Below, in pieces: positions 16,301-24,654 of a DNA stretch of 44,602 nucleotides. How positions within the stretch are numbered: the stretch's first letter is position 1; each line of letters starts with the position of its first letter. The notes under the pieces are model-generated. The model was not told the origin of the DNA. It saw only the letters and a program-made list of their open reading frames with translations, and searched no databases. Both the position numbers and the translations under genes were made by a program. The DNA is taken from assembly GCA_902766975.1 (NCBI GenBank), contig CACXFH010000004.1:1-44602 (forward strand), in the 5' to 3' direction. The stretch is from an uncultured bacterium. GTDB taxonomy: Bacteria; Cyanobacteriota; Vampirovibrionia; Gastranaerophilales; Gastranaerophilaceae.

Positions 16301-18060
16301 TAGATTCAATAAAACAAAAATTAGAGGTGCTTTCTTTGCCAAATCAGTCAAAGGATGTTCTATCTGCCGGCAGTGAAATTACCGATGATTTTGAAATCAC
16401 TGATGAAGATATATTTGGTCAGGACAAATTTGATTTTGTTCAGGCATTTGATTTATTGCAGCATGATATCAGTGCATTAAGAAATTCTATAGATGAGGTT
16501 AAAAATAAAGATAATGCATCATCAAAAATTCCTTCCGTTAATAACAGCGGGATGCTAATTAATGTTAATTCCAAATTGGATGAATTATTGAAATCGGTTA
16601 GTGGTGATTGGCTGAGTGATGTCCAAAAATATATAGAAAATTCAAACCTGTCTATGAAAAATAAGCTTGATTCTATTGAATCAAAGCTGGATGTGTTTGT
16701 ATCTGATACAACTAACAGTGATTTATTAAATGAGGTATCAGATACCTTAAATGATGTTACAGATACATTGAATGGTGTTTCGGATTCAATAAACGGTGTA
16801 TCTGATTCTATTGCAGAAATTGCACCTCATATTGATGAAATTTTAACAGAATCGGATAAGAAATTATCTTCAATGTTGGAAGAATTGAATCAAAAGATAG
16901 GCTTAATCAAGGCTGACAGCAATAGTTCAGACGAATTAGAAGATATAAAATCTCTTATTGGAGAACAAAAAACTTATATTGAAAACCTTGAACCCAGTGA
17001 AAAACTTGATGCTTTCAAAAAATGTCTTGATGAAATTTCTTTTGAAGTGAACGCTTTGGCAACTGATTCTAATGCTGATAATGAAAAATTGGATAAAACC
17101 ATAAAAGAGATGAAAGAATCTCTGATGAGTGCGGTTGTTACTATTTTTGATCAGGTTTCTTTTGTTGAAGAAAGCGAAGATATTAAAGATTTTGTCGAAG
17201 AAAGAACTGATGAAATTAATCAAAATATCGCCTTAATTACTCAGCAACTAAAGCAAATAACATCATCAGATGATTCGCAAAATTATACATATTCAATGCA
17301 GGACATAGAATCAGATTTGGCTAATTTAAGACTTGCGCTTAAAGAGCTGCATGATAGTAAAGAACCTGAAAAAAGTATGCAAATTGACTTTTCGGAAATA
17401 ACCGATAAATTACATTCAATAAATTCTTCTGTTGATTTGTTGACTCAAGATGAAATTAAAGATTTAAAATCCGAAATATCTGCATTAAAAGAGCAAACCC
17501 AATTTCTGATTGCGTCATCTGATAAATCTTATGACGCAATAAATACCGGCATTGAAGGTTTTGGTGAAAAATTTAATGAAAATCTGACAGTCAAGGTTGA
17601 CAAATTATCAAAGATGCTTGAAAATTCAGCAGAATCCGACAGAGTAATTAAGCAAGCCCTTATATATATGGGAGAATGGATTGATTCTGCAAGTAAAAGT
17701 ATAAATAAAATTTCTTCCAATTCAGAAGAAATCAGCAGTATTAATAATGTTTTAAGCGGAATTCAAGACTTAAAAAAATCTATAAGTGCAAATTCCAATG
17801 ATGAAATAGAACAAAAGCTTGAAGATTACAATAAGAGTATAGAAGCATTGGAAACTAAAATATCAAAATTTGAAAATTTAGAAGCGCAGATTGCTTCTCA
17901 ACAGGAACGTATTGACCGTTTAGAAAAAAACATTGATAAAATATTAACTATAGTAGAAAATATTGAAGACCCATCCGTATCACGAAAAATTGACAAGATG
18001 GAAAAACATTTGTCAAAATTGGGTACTCATATAGAAAAATTGGCATCTTATGTTGACTAA
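13333..18060 (+). CDS. Giant acidic coiled-coil protein (1575 residues)
   Basis: I do not recognise this protein. It is almost entirely heptad-like helix, rich in Ser, Asn, Asp, Glu, Ile, Leu and Lys, with many variations of the pattern 'I..K...L...I..I'. There is no signal peptide and no membrane segment. A run of four near-identical heptads is described separately. The C-terminus is the most regular coiled coil (QQERIDRLEKNIDKILTIVENIEDP...KIDKMEKHLSKLGTHIEKLASYVD). The ATG has AAGGGA seven bases before it. Its stop overlaps the start of the GlcD-type oxidase by 11 bases. A cytoskeletal, scaffold or chromosome-related role is possible from shape alone. Several minus-strand ORFs inside it are shadows. 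Confidence 0.85.
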   Translation: MAQDIDKVIDLLNDIKKTNNSNADSFDRLLSAINSKLDMSAQGSVIELLKACTSELSNLFDDKYSNTLVRIEDIEKALKAIYDSLEIGVKGADLKELFEVLSKNINNFYSEARQQKAIIAGIETKISDLSSNKTDKDDILRTISLLRNDFGTINSSYKTSFDDINSSLKSIISTIKSIDPLKNGETVIAQIDIMFKSIHEIASLLQDIRTNEENLENLVAKVVTNEDLKVTHGVIESIVEKTKDIEGKLELNAQRQDISELQKSIDFLYNNSSSKDDAKNLSLQAENILSQAEEIKQSLGEVAQHIENIPDATDLSNGLMKLYDQIDRLNESITGENTNEDISAEIKNLNDEIDTIKNIIADLSEVLSAKISKTLDNSSFTDDFIAGVKNLINDLPCKDDIEKIIENSKILNEINKNTTSISEQLNILPVIKENVEDIINKLPNIDIKDELSTIYNKTNSIENWLIESHSKENSDTGSTDTVSGAAFDRLHKKLDTLRDDVDELKDNDEKVLRNNSDIENNIALISDFVKNNSTLDEEYIKSEFSTIKSMIESCAQDFDNFDSENKDLVSIKEYLAQIKELINLNVNEKLYGKLLNIEDTIVNNHTFNESAFSQVIEKINNLKSDRNQEADEQIAQAISELSALQGQIQGLQESFSSKNSEISENPVEKYCAVVEEFLSDKLSDINNNITNITNCTGSKLDNGFAYQSDLLEQKTAKLQELIEQLIADKNPAASDVNEKLLNANDVLDDFRRELQFVSTDINEGINKCNTQILDEITPIKDILSQISESISSNSLKNDVENLNESLVNAPELSEIRNDIEDLYGRLTEKFIENENNLKDFVLTDTDSIIIKLDNLKDYVEESLNSFIPPDVGNMKELNDFVNNINDFKDSLAQLLTLTADEIKREIAEQSKEIKSMIAVANNHDDIISAIDELKKCFKNKKQKDVGDGEAIQQIYNVDDDSILQLKDEFDKYSQQIEKLSNDNSQICSVLDSIKQKLEVLSLPNQSKDVLSAGSEITDDFEITDEDIFGQDKFDFVQAFDLLQHDISALRNSIDEVKNKDNASSKIPSVNNSGMLINVNSKLDELLKSVSGDWLSDVQKYIENSNLSMKNKLDSIESKLDVFVSDTTNSDLLNEVSDTLNDVTDTLNGVSDSINGVSDSIAEIAPHIDEILTESDKKLSSMLEELNQKIGLIKADSNSSDELEDIKSLIGEQKTYIENLEPSEKLDAFKKCLDEISFEVNALATDSNADNEKLDKTIKEMKESLMSAVVTIFDQVSFVEESEDIKDFVEERTDEINQNIALITQQLKQITSSDDSQNYTYSMQDIESDLANLRLALKELHDSKEPEKSMQIDFSEITDKLHSINSSVDLLTQDEIKDLKSEISALKEQTQFLIASSDKSYDAINTGIEGFGEKFNENLTVKVDKLSKMLENSAESDRVIKQALIYMGEWIDSASKSINKISSNSEEISSINNVLSGIQDLKKSISANSNDEIEQKLEDYNKSIEALETKISKFENLEAQIASQQERIDRLEKNIDKILTIVENIEDPSVSRKIDKMEKHLSKLGTHIEKLASYVD
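16735..16818 (+). repeat. Four tandem 21-base heptad repeats
   Basis: Four in-frame 21-base units encode VSDTLND, VTDTLNG, VSDSING and VSDSIAE within the giant coiled-coil gene. Third-codon positions have diverged, so the duplication is not very recent. Confidence 0.8.
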
Positions 18061-19432
18061 ATTAAAAAGTGAATTAAATAAAAAATTACCCCGTGGCAGC
18101 GTTCTTGACGATATTGCCGAAAGATATGCTTATTCATTTGATGCGTCTGAAATTCAGGCTAAATGTTCAAATATAGCAGATGTTGTTGTCTTTGTTCAAA
18201 CGATTGATGATGTTTTAGAAGTTGTCAAAATCGCAAATAAGTATAAAACACCTATTATTTGCAGAGGAGCAGGAACAAATACCGTAGGCAGTTGTATCCC
18301 TGTAAATGGCGGAATTATATTGAATTTTTCAAAAATGAATAAAATTCTTGAACTGAATACTCAAAATATGACAATAAAAGTCCAGCCAGGGGTTACGGTG
18401 GGTGAAATACAAAAGATTGCAGAGCAAAATAATTTATTTTATCCTCCTGACCCTTCAAATCTTAAAGTTTCTACAATAGGGGGAAGTATTGCGCAAAATT
18501 CTGCGGGAGCCAGATGCTTTAAGTACGGTTCAACTAAAAACTATATTATTGATATGTTGGTTGTGACAGCGTCAGGTGAAATTATAAGGACAGGCTCAAA
18601 TACCGTAAAAAATGCCGTAGGTTATGATTTAAATTCGTTATTTGTCGGATCTGAAGGTACCTTGGGTATTGTTGTTGAAGCAACATTGAAGCTTATCCCA
18701 AAACCACAGGAAACCCAAGTTTTAATGGCATATTTCAACGATATTAACGACACAATTGAGAGTGTGAATCAAATAATCGGTCAAAAAATATTCCCGTCAA
18801 CTATTGATTTTATGGACAGAAATGCACTATCAACAGTTGAACAATTTTATCATACGGGTTTGATGACTGATAAAGACTCTGCACTGCTTATTGAGATTGA
18901 TGGGGATTATGAAAGTGTATTAAAATCAAAATATAATATTTGCCAAATACTAAATTTGAATAATGCCGTAAATATACAATACTCAAAAAACGAACAAGAA
19001 GCTGATGAAATTTGGAAGGCAAGACGATCTTCAATGGCAGCGTGTGCGAAATTAAAACCAAACGTTACAACAGATGACATCATTGTACCCCGTGAAAATC
19101 TTGCAAAATTAATTAAAGGGGTACAGAAAATTTGTGAAGAATATAATCTGACATCTTGTCTTGTCGGACATGTCGGTGATGGAAGTATTCATCCGCAAAT
19201 TCCTGTTGATTTTTCAAATAAAAATGAGTATGAAGCATATAAAGTTGCAAAAGTTAAAATGTATGAACTTGCAATTTCTTTGGGAGGAACAATATCAGGA
19301 GAGCACGGTGTCGGCTTGGAAAAGAAACCTTATATTTCAAAAGTTGTAGAAAGCGGGGCTCTTAATTATATGCGCCAAATAAAGAAAGTTTTTGACCCCA
19401 ATAATATATTGAACCCTTATAAAATATTTTAA
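18050..19432 (+). CDS. GlcD-type FAD-linked oxidase (D-lactate or glycolate dehydrogenase)
   Basis: The 460-residue flavoprotein oxidises a 2-hydroxy acid to a 2-oxo acid. The FAD-binding (PCMH) domain shows PIICRGAGTNTVGSCIPVNGG, the STIGGSIAQNSAGARCFKYG stretch and VGYDLNSLFVGSEGTLGIV. The C-terminal oxidase domain ends with VGHVGDGSIHP and GGTISGEHGVGLEKK. These fit GlcD and D-lactate dehydrogenases; the substrate cannot be told from sequence. No GlcE or GlcF partner is adjacent. The ATG lies 11 bases inside the end of the coiled-coil gene, without a clear ribosome site, which suggests translational coupling. Its stop overlaps the convergent pcrA stop by four bases. Confidence 0.9.
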   Translation: MLTKLKSELNKKLPRGSVLDDIAERYAYSFDASEIQAKCSNIADVVVFVQTIDDVLEVVKIANKYKTPIICRGAGTNTVGSCIPVNGGIILNFSKMNKILELNTQNMTIKVQPGVTVGEIQKIAEQNNLFYPPDPSNLKVSTIGGSIAQNSAGARCFKYGSTKNYIIDMLVVTASGEIIRTGSNTVKNAVGYDLNSLFVGSEGTLGIVVEATLKLIPKPQETQVLMAYFNDINDTIESVNQIIGQKIFPSTIDFMDRNALSTVEQFYHTGLMTDKDSALLIEIDGDYESVLKSKYNICQILNLNNAVNIQYSKNEQEADEIWKARRSSMAACAKLKPNVTTDDIIVPRENLAKLIKGVQKICEEYNLTSCLVGHVGDGSIHPQIPVDFSNKNEYEAYKVAKVKMYELAISLGGTISGEHGVGLEKKPYISKVVESGALNYMRQIKKVFDPNNILNPYKIF

Positions 19433-21924
19433 AATTTCTTTAATTTAGCATAAGATGCATCCATTGCTTTTTTGCCGGATTTTCCGAAATCAACGGTGTA
19501 CATAACACTTTCTCCAAGATTCATCACATTTGTAATATGACCGATTCCCATTTGTTCGTGAAATACCCGCTGACCGATATCAAAAACTTCCGTTATAGTT
19601 TGGGCATTTATACGGTCTTGTTCTCTTTTCTTTGCATCTTCTGCTTCTTGTGCTAATCTTGCTCTGCGCTCATCTGCCATTCGCTTTATTTTATTATCCG
19701 CAAAAAATGCTTTTAATTTTTCTTCTTCTCGCTGTTTATTGATAGCGGACTTAATGATAATGGATTTTTGAGGGGTGCGGTTTGATTGTGATTTGTGACT
19801 TGCCAATCCTCGTTTTTGTGGTGCTACAAAGTTTGCTCCGAACCCCGTAGTCGGTCTTACATAGCCGTCAGGATTTGTAGAAATCGAAGAAGTTGAATAT
19901 GAAGATTTTGCTCTTGAAACGGCGTTTCTAAATGTCGAAGAACTTTCATAACTTGAATCAGATTCAAATGATTCAATAAGGTTTTTGGGTATTTCTTCAA
20001 TAAATCTTGAAGGATTATAATATCGGTACTCTCCCCAAGTTTGTCTGCGTTTTGAAGATACAAGATACAATTTTTCTTTAGCTCTTGTAATGCCGACATA
20101 CATTAACCTGCGTTCTTCTTCAATTTCGGATGGAGTTTGTAATGTTCTTTGTGATGGGAATATTCCCTCGTCCATTCCTGCGATAAAAACTGTGGGGAAT
20201 TCAAGTCCTTTAGCGGAATGTAAAGTCATTAACGTTACATAATTTGCTTCTTCATCCATTGAATCAAGGTCTGAAACCAGTGCAACCTGTTGCAAAAATT
20301 CTGATAATTTATCTGTTTCATCTTCCGGTTGAAATTCTTCCGCTACATTCACAAGTTCCTGTAAGTTGCCTTTGTGGTCATTATATTCATCCGAATCTTT
20401 GTAAGACTCCTGCAAATACGACAAATAATCTGTTTTTTCTATAAGTAAAGACATAAATTCTTTAAGTGAGTATGAATTTATTGCCTGTGAGAATCTATAT
20501 ATAAGAGTTGCAAAATCTTTTAGTTTTGCACAGGTCTTTGCGTTTAATTTTTCACACTCATCGCTGATTTTTATTGCTTCATAAAGACTGATGTCACGTT
20601 CGTTTGCAAAATCGGATAAATATTTCATTGTAGTTTCGCCGATACCTCGTTTCGGAACATTAATTATTCTGCGCAGACATTGTGAGTCTTCCGTGTTATT
20701 AATAAGCTTGAGATATGCAAGAATGTCTTTTACTTCCGCGCGGTCGTAAAATTTTATTCCGCCATATATTTTATATGGAATTCCTGCCCCCATACAGGCT
20801 TCTTCGAGTGCTCTTGACTGATTATTTGTACGATATAGAATAGCAAATTGGTTGTAATTCCCGTAAGCATTTTTCTTTATGTTTCTTGCTATATAATTTG
20901 CCTCATCATTTTCATCTGCAGCAATATAGTAGCTTAATTTTTCTCCTTCTCCAAGGTTGGAGTATAATACTTTGTCGACTCTTTGCTCATTGTTTTCAAT
21001 AACAGCATTTGCTGCATTTAAAATATTTGCTGTTGAACGGTAATTTTGTTCCAACTTTATTACTTTTACATTTTTGTAATCATTTTGGAAATTCATTATA
21101 ATCTTGAAATCAGCACCCCGCCAAGAGTAAATTGACTGGTCAACATCCCCTACTACACACAGAGAGCGCTCCGGCGGGACTTCAGACTGCATATTTGTGT
21201 AGAGCATATTAACTAATTTATACTGCGCAAGGTTTGTATCCTGATACTCATCAACAAGAATATGGCGGAATTTTTCATAATATTTTTCGCGAACTTCTTC
21301 ATTTTGCTCTAACAATCGAACCGTAAGCATTAGCATATCATCAAAATCTATTGCATTATTTGCTGTCAGAGTTTTATCATATTCTTCATAAATTGCGGCT
21401 ATTTTTTGCCCCTTATAATCTCTTGCGCTGCGATAAAGTATATCTGCGTCCTGCATCTTGTTTTTTGCATTGGAAATAATAGATTTTACAAGCTTAGTAG
21501 CATATATTTTTTCATCCAAATTCAGCTTTTTTATTATCCTTGTGATAATTTGATTTGTGTCGGAATCATCATATATAGTGAAATTTTTATCAAGCTTTTT
21601 GCCTGTTGATGTATTGTATTTGTCAATATTTTCTCTTAATATACGCCCGCAAATTCCGTGAAAAGTACCAACCCACATAGATTTAACTTTGTCTTCTCCT
21701 ATAATATTGCCGATACGCTCTTTCATTTCTTTTGCCGCTTTATTTGTAAATGTTACGGCAAGAATATTCCACGGTTTTATTCCGTTTTCTATCATATATG
21801 CTATGCGTGTTGTTAAAACCTTTGTTTTGCCTGAGCCTGCTCCCGCCAAAATAAGCATTGCACCTTGCGTGGTTTGTACGGCTTGAGCTTGCGCTATATT
21901 CAAATTTCCAAGTAGATTTCCCAT
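19429..21924 (-). CDS. pcrA: ATP-dependent DNA helicase PcrA (UvrD/Rep family)
   Basis: This 831-residue superfamily-1 3'-5' helicase acts in nucleotide excision repair and in clearing replication conflicts. Motifs in order: Walker A ILAGAGSGKT, Ia AVTFTNKAAKEM, II VDEYQDTN, III VVGDVDQSIYSWRGAD, IV LEQNYRS, V TLHSAKGLEF and VI YVGITRAKE. The last about 55 residues (FDIGQRVFHEQMGIGHITNV...) form the Tudor-like tail typical of PcrA. The ATG at 21924 is chosen over an in-frame TTG 18 bases upstream because the protein then begins MGNLLGNLNIAQAQAV, as in PcrA homologues. It is divergent from the DprA-like gene, across a perfect palindrome. Confidence 0.95.
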   Translation of the reverse strand: MGNLLGNLNIAQAQAVQTTQGAMLILAGAGSGKTKVLTTRIAYMIENGIKPWNILAVTFTNKAAKEMKERIGNIIGEDKVKSMWVGTFHGICGRILRENIDKYNTSTGKKLDKNFTIYDDSDTNQIITRIIKKLNLDEKIYATKLVKSIISNAKNKMQDADILYRSARDYKGQKIAAIYEEYDKTLTANNAIDFDDMLMLTVRLLEQNEEVREKYYEKFRHILVDEYQDTNLAQYKLVNMLYTNMQSEVPPERSLCVVGDVDQSIYSWRGADFKIIMNFQNDYKNVKVIKLEQNYRSTANILNAANAVIENNEQRVDKVLYSNLGEGEKLSYYIAADENDEANYIARNIKKNAYGNYNQFAILYRTNNQSRALEEACMGAGIPYKIYGGIKFYDRAEVKDILAYLKLINNTEDSQCLRRIINVPKRGIGETTMKYLSDFANERDISLYEAIKISDECEKLNAKTCAKLKDFATLIYRFSQAINSYSLKEFMSLLIEKTDYLSYLQESYKDSDEYNDHKGNLQELVNVAEEFQPEDETDKLSEFLQQVALVSDLDSMDEEANYVTLMTLHSAKGLEFPTVFIAGMDEGIFPSQRTLQTPSEIEEERRLMYVGITRAKEKLYLVSSKRRQTWGEYRYYNPSRFIEEIPKNLIESFESDSSYESSSTFRNAVSRAKSSYSTSSISTNPDGYVRPTTGFGANFVAPQKRGLASHKSQSNRTPQKSIIIKSAINKQREEEKLKAFFADNKIKRMADERRARLAQEAEDAKKREQDRINAQTITEVFDIGQRVFHEQMGIGHITNVMNLGESVMYTVDFGKSGKKAMDASYAKLKKF

Positions 21925-21944
21925 GACCTCTTCCCAAATCAAAA

Positions 21945-21972
21945 AAAATATGCTATACTTATAGCATATTTT
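21945..21972. promoter_or_regulatory. Perfect 28-base palindrome between divergent genes
   Basis: Two 13-base arms (AAAATATGCTATA and its exact complement) flank a 2-base centre. The plus strand contains TGCTATACT, an extended -10, and the minus strand has TGCTATAAG at the mirror position. It probably combines the two divergent promoters of pcrA and the DprA-like gene, and may be a binding site for a dimeric regulator. Confidence 0.6.
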
Positions 21973-22010
21973 AAAAATGATTATTAATCAATGTAAAGGT
22001 GATGTAAAAA

Positions 22011-22610
22011 ATGACAGAAAGTGAGATGGAAATTTTAATGAGTTCCGATGAGAAAAAAGAAAATCAGGAAAGTTCTATTGTTGTACCGATTGATGATGAA
22101 ATGGATACAGTGAAGGCAGATTCCCCAAATACGGTTGATGAATTGGCTATGGAACTTGCAACTATAAAGCAATCAGCAAAAAAAATCGCAATCATCGGGA
22201 GTCGTAATCTCCCTATTACTCACCAACAAATGATAGAAACACTTGCGACTGCTCTTGTTATGCAAGGTAATACTATTATTACTTCAGGCGGGTCTTCCGG
22301 TACTAATGCCGCTGCTATCAGAGGCGCAATGAAGGCTAATCCCGATAAATTGAGTGTAATTTTGCCGCAAACTATCGGTCAGCAACCAAGCGATGTACAG
22401 GATCAGCTTATTGGTGTTCCTAATATTATTGAACACGCTGACAGAGCTATGATGACACTTGCAGATGCTTCAAGAGTTTGTAACAGAGAAATTATTGATG
22501 AATGTAATCAATTAATATGTTTCTTGTCGCACACAAGTAAGACTTTATATAATGCCGTAAAATATGCTGAAGAAGGTCATAAAGTTATTACGGTATTTTA
22601 TTTAGATTAA
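22011..22610 (+). CDS. SLOG/DprA-like protein (cyanobacterial 'DNA recombination-mediator protein A' type)
   Basis: The 199-residue protein has an acidic, disordered N-terminus (about 55 residues) and one Rossmann/SLOG domain. The domain shows KIAIIGSRNLPITHQQMIETLATAL, then IITSGGSSGTNAAAIRGAM and CNREIIDECNQLICFL. This pattern matches small DprA-related proteins that I know from cyanobacteria, shorter than true DprA. DprA loads RecA on incoming single strands; whether this small form does so is unknown. The start has AAAGGTGA nine bases upstream. The gene is divergent from pcrA and 24 bases ahead of the HEAT-like gene, likely one transcript. Confidence 0.82.
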   Translation: MTESEMEILMSSDEKKENQESSIVVPIDDEMDTVKADSPNTVDELAMELATIKQSAKKIAIIGSRNLPITHQQMIETLATALVMQGNTIITSGGSSGTNAAAIRGAMKANPDKLSVILPQTIGQQPSDVQDQLIGVPNIIEHADRAMMTLADASRVCNREIIDECNQLICFLSHTSKTLYNAVKYAEEGHKVITVFYLD

Positions 22611-22634
22611 TTTTTTAGTAAGTTACAGGTTTTT

Positions 22635-23795
22635 ATGTCAGATAAATTGAAACAATTAACGGGTAAAAATCCAAAAGATTTTGAGCCCGTTGCTTATAGT
22701 CTTATAAATACACCTGATGTCGACTTGTTCAAAGGACTTGTTGAACGTGATGATTATTTGTTTGATTTTGTCAAAAATAATGTAGCAAATCGACTCAAAA
22801 AAAATTGTAATAAGGATAATTATTTAAATTTGTTGCAATTGCTAAAGTTTTATTCACCGTCATATGAAGATTTTATTGTTTCTACGTTAGTAAAGTTTGC
22901 AAACGAAGATTTGACAGACACTATGCTTGAAATCTTTAACTCAGGTTCTGATGATGAAAAAACTTATTGTGCAAAGTATTTCGAATACATAAATGACCCG
23001 TTGGCACTTGATTTGGTAAAAAGATATGCAATAAGTGAAAATCAGGTCTTAAGCACAAATTGTATATATGCTCTGCGAGCATTTGGTGATAAAGAATTAT
23101 TTAATCAGGCATTAGAAAAATTAAAATCCAATGATGAATATGAACAGTTATCCGGTGCAAAGTTTCTTGTGTCTTATGGTGATAAATCGTGTACTCAGGA
23201 AATAGTAAATGCCGTAAAGTGTTCACCACTTGCTGAGAATATAGCATCCGAGCTGCCCTATTTATTACCGCTTCATGAATTAAATCATATTGATAAACTG
23301 TTTATATTAAACAATATAATTAATGGATTGGGAGAAGTCAGTTCATTATCGCAGGTTTTTGATTTTGAGCTTTATAATGTATTTGACGAAATTATAAATG
23401 CAAATTTAACTCCGCAGACGGCAGTTGTTTTACTTAATGCGATAGATAAATTCGATACTCTTACAGAAAATGATGAATATTTGTTTGATGAATCAAAAGA
23501 AACAAAACAGGAAATCTTTGATATTAAAGTACTGTTATCTTCTTTAAATCTCTCTGAATTGAAAGCTATGGCATCCGAAGAATTGCGTCAAGACAGTCCT
23601 TTTGTTTTTACGGCTCTTGAGCATGCCTCTAACATTAAAAAAGTTCGCAATCTTTTGGCTTGTGACAATCAAACACTGATTTTAAAAACTGTTGAAGTCT
23701 TGAAAAAATTGGGAGCATTAACTTCACAGGACAAAAACTTGGCGCTTGAAAATATTACAGATGAAAATATTACTAATATAATCTTAGCTATTTAG
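22635..23795 (+). CDS. HEAT-repeat-like helical protein
   Basis: The 386-residue protein is all-helical, with repeated helix pairs such as DPLALDLVKRYAISENQVLSTNCIYALRAFGDKELFNQALEKL. That organisation is typical of HEAT/ARM-type scaffolds. No catalytic motif, signal peptide or membrane segment is visible. It follows the DprA-like gene by 24 bases and is probably co-transcribed. Its stop overlaps the convergent gene by 12 bases. The function is unknown; a protein-protein scaffold is inferred from the fold only. Confidence 0.75.
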   Translation: MSDKLKQLTGKNPKDFEPVAYSLINTPDVDLFKGLVERDDYLFDFVKNNVANRLKKNCNKDNYLNLLQLLKFYSPSYEDFIVSTLVKFANEDLTDTMLEIFNSGSDDEKTYCAKYFEYINDPLALDLVKRYAISENQVLSTNCIYALRAFGDKELFNQALEKLKSNDEYEQLSGAKFLVSYGDKSCTQEIVNAVKCSPLAENIASELPYLLPLHELNHIDKLFILNNIINGLGEVSSLSQVFDFELYNVFDEIINANLTPQTAVVLLNAIDKFDTLTENDEYLFDESKETKQEIFDIKVLLSSLNLSELKAMASEELRQDSPFVFTALEHASNIKKVRNLLACDNQTLILKTVEVLKKLGALTSQDKNLALENITDENITNIILAI

Positions 23796-24509
23796 AAATT
23801 TTTCCCCTATTTTTTTATTTTCTTTTTCTATTTGTTTGTTGTGTTTTTCAAGATTTTTGTGCTCTTGTGCTTCTGCAAGGTATTTTTCGACATTTGTTCT
23901 TGCGGTTTGTTCTTCCCCTACTTCTTTGGCAAATTTATCAATCTTTTTTGCCCAATTCCTCATTTTCAATTTACCTATAAAGCTTGTTGTTTCTGAGGCG
24001 GATCTCATTAAAGCGAAATTTGCACGAACGACAAATGCTTTATCTATATCTTTCGGGTTAATTTCTTGTAAAAATTTGCTAATTTTATCGAGTGCCTTTA
24101 AATTGTGAAAATCTGCAAGGCAGATTGACGGAAGACTATATTTGAACGGAATACCTATAAAAGTGAACTCTGTTGCAATTATAGGTTTATTAGTAGTTTC
24201 ACAAGGAATTATATTTATTTCTGTATATTTAGATATCGGATTTTTTAATTTAAGTTTATTATGACCAATTTCCAGTGAAGTATCTTTATGAAGTTTACTT
24301 AAATAGTTTTTAAAATTTGAAATTACATTTTTACCCAAAGATGATATTTCCTCAAGTTCTTTAATATCAACTTCCTTATGCTTATTTGAGGCTATTTCAA
24401 CTTCAGATGAAATTTGTTTTTTTACAATTGTATTAATATATTTTGCCACTCTTTTATTCATATACCCGTTGAATGACGGCTGATTAGCCGAGATTGATTT
24501 TACTTCCAT
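23784..24509 (-). CDS. Hypothetical protein with N-terminal tag
   Basis: The 241-residue protein is not recognised. It begins MEVKSISANQPSFNGYMNKR, the shortest form of the tag shared by five proteins here (Phe at 13, Gly at 15). The rest is basic. A central region with beta character (NIIPCETTNKPIIATEFTFIGIPFKY) is followed by a helical, Lys/Glu-rich tail ending in a probable coiled coil. AAGGAG lies about 6 bases before the ATG, and a good promoter lies upstream. The last 12 bases overlap the convergent HEAT-like gene. Confidence 0.7.
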   Translation of the reverse strand: MEVKSISANQPSFNGYMNKRVAKYINTIVKKQISSEVEIASNKHKEVDIKELEEISSLGKNVISNFKNYLSKLHKDTSLEIGHNKLKLKNPISKYTEINIIPCETTNKPIIATEFTFIGIPFKYSLPSICLADFHNLKALDKISKFLQEINPKDIDKAFVVRANFALMRSASETTSFIGKLKMRNWAKKIDKFAKEVGEEQTARTNVEKYLAEAQEHKNLEKHNKQIEKENKKIGEKFLNS

Positions 24510-24531
24510 TATGTACTCCTTATTTTAACTG

Positions 24532-24560
24532 AGTATATTACGAGGATATACAAAATGCAA
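24532..24560 (-). promoter_or_regulatory. Promoter of the tagged 241-residue gene
   Basis: On the minus strand TTGCAT (24555-24560), a 17-base spacer and TATACT (24532-24537) form a good sigma-70-type promoter, about 22 bases from the start codon. Confidence 0.6.
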
Positions 24561-24570
24561 GTAATAACGG

Positions 24571-24629
24571 GAACCCCTTTAATCAAATTTAGAATGACAT
24601 ATTTTCTTATTTTTAAATTAAAGGGGTTC
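24571..24629. repeat. 13-base inverted repeat with 33-base loop
   Basis: GAACCCCTTTAAT (24571-24583) and its exact complement (24617-24629) flank an AT-rich 33-base spacer. It lies between the end of the Ycf45/R3H gene and the promoter of the 241-residue gene. No T-run follows on either strand, so it is not a standard terminator. Confidence 0.65.
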
Positions 24630-24654
24630 AAACTTGGGGTAAATTTTATAAAAC

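Noticed and set aside
14202-17720. Minus-strand ORFs within the giant coiled-coil gene
   Set aside because: Their Ser/Phe/Ile-rich composition is what the antisense of Glu/Lys/Asn-rich helix gives, and no ribosome sites support them.
21925-21942. TTG-initiated start of pcrA six codons upstream
   Set aside because: PcrA homologues begin at the equivalent of MGNLLGNLN, which fits the ATG at 21924.
24617-24645. GGGGTTCAAAC as the T-arm of a tRNA
   Set aside because: No acceptor stem, anticodon arm or CCA can be fitted around it; it is one arm of the 13-base inverted repeat.
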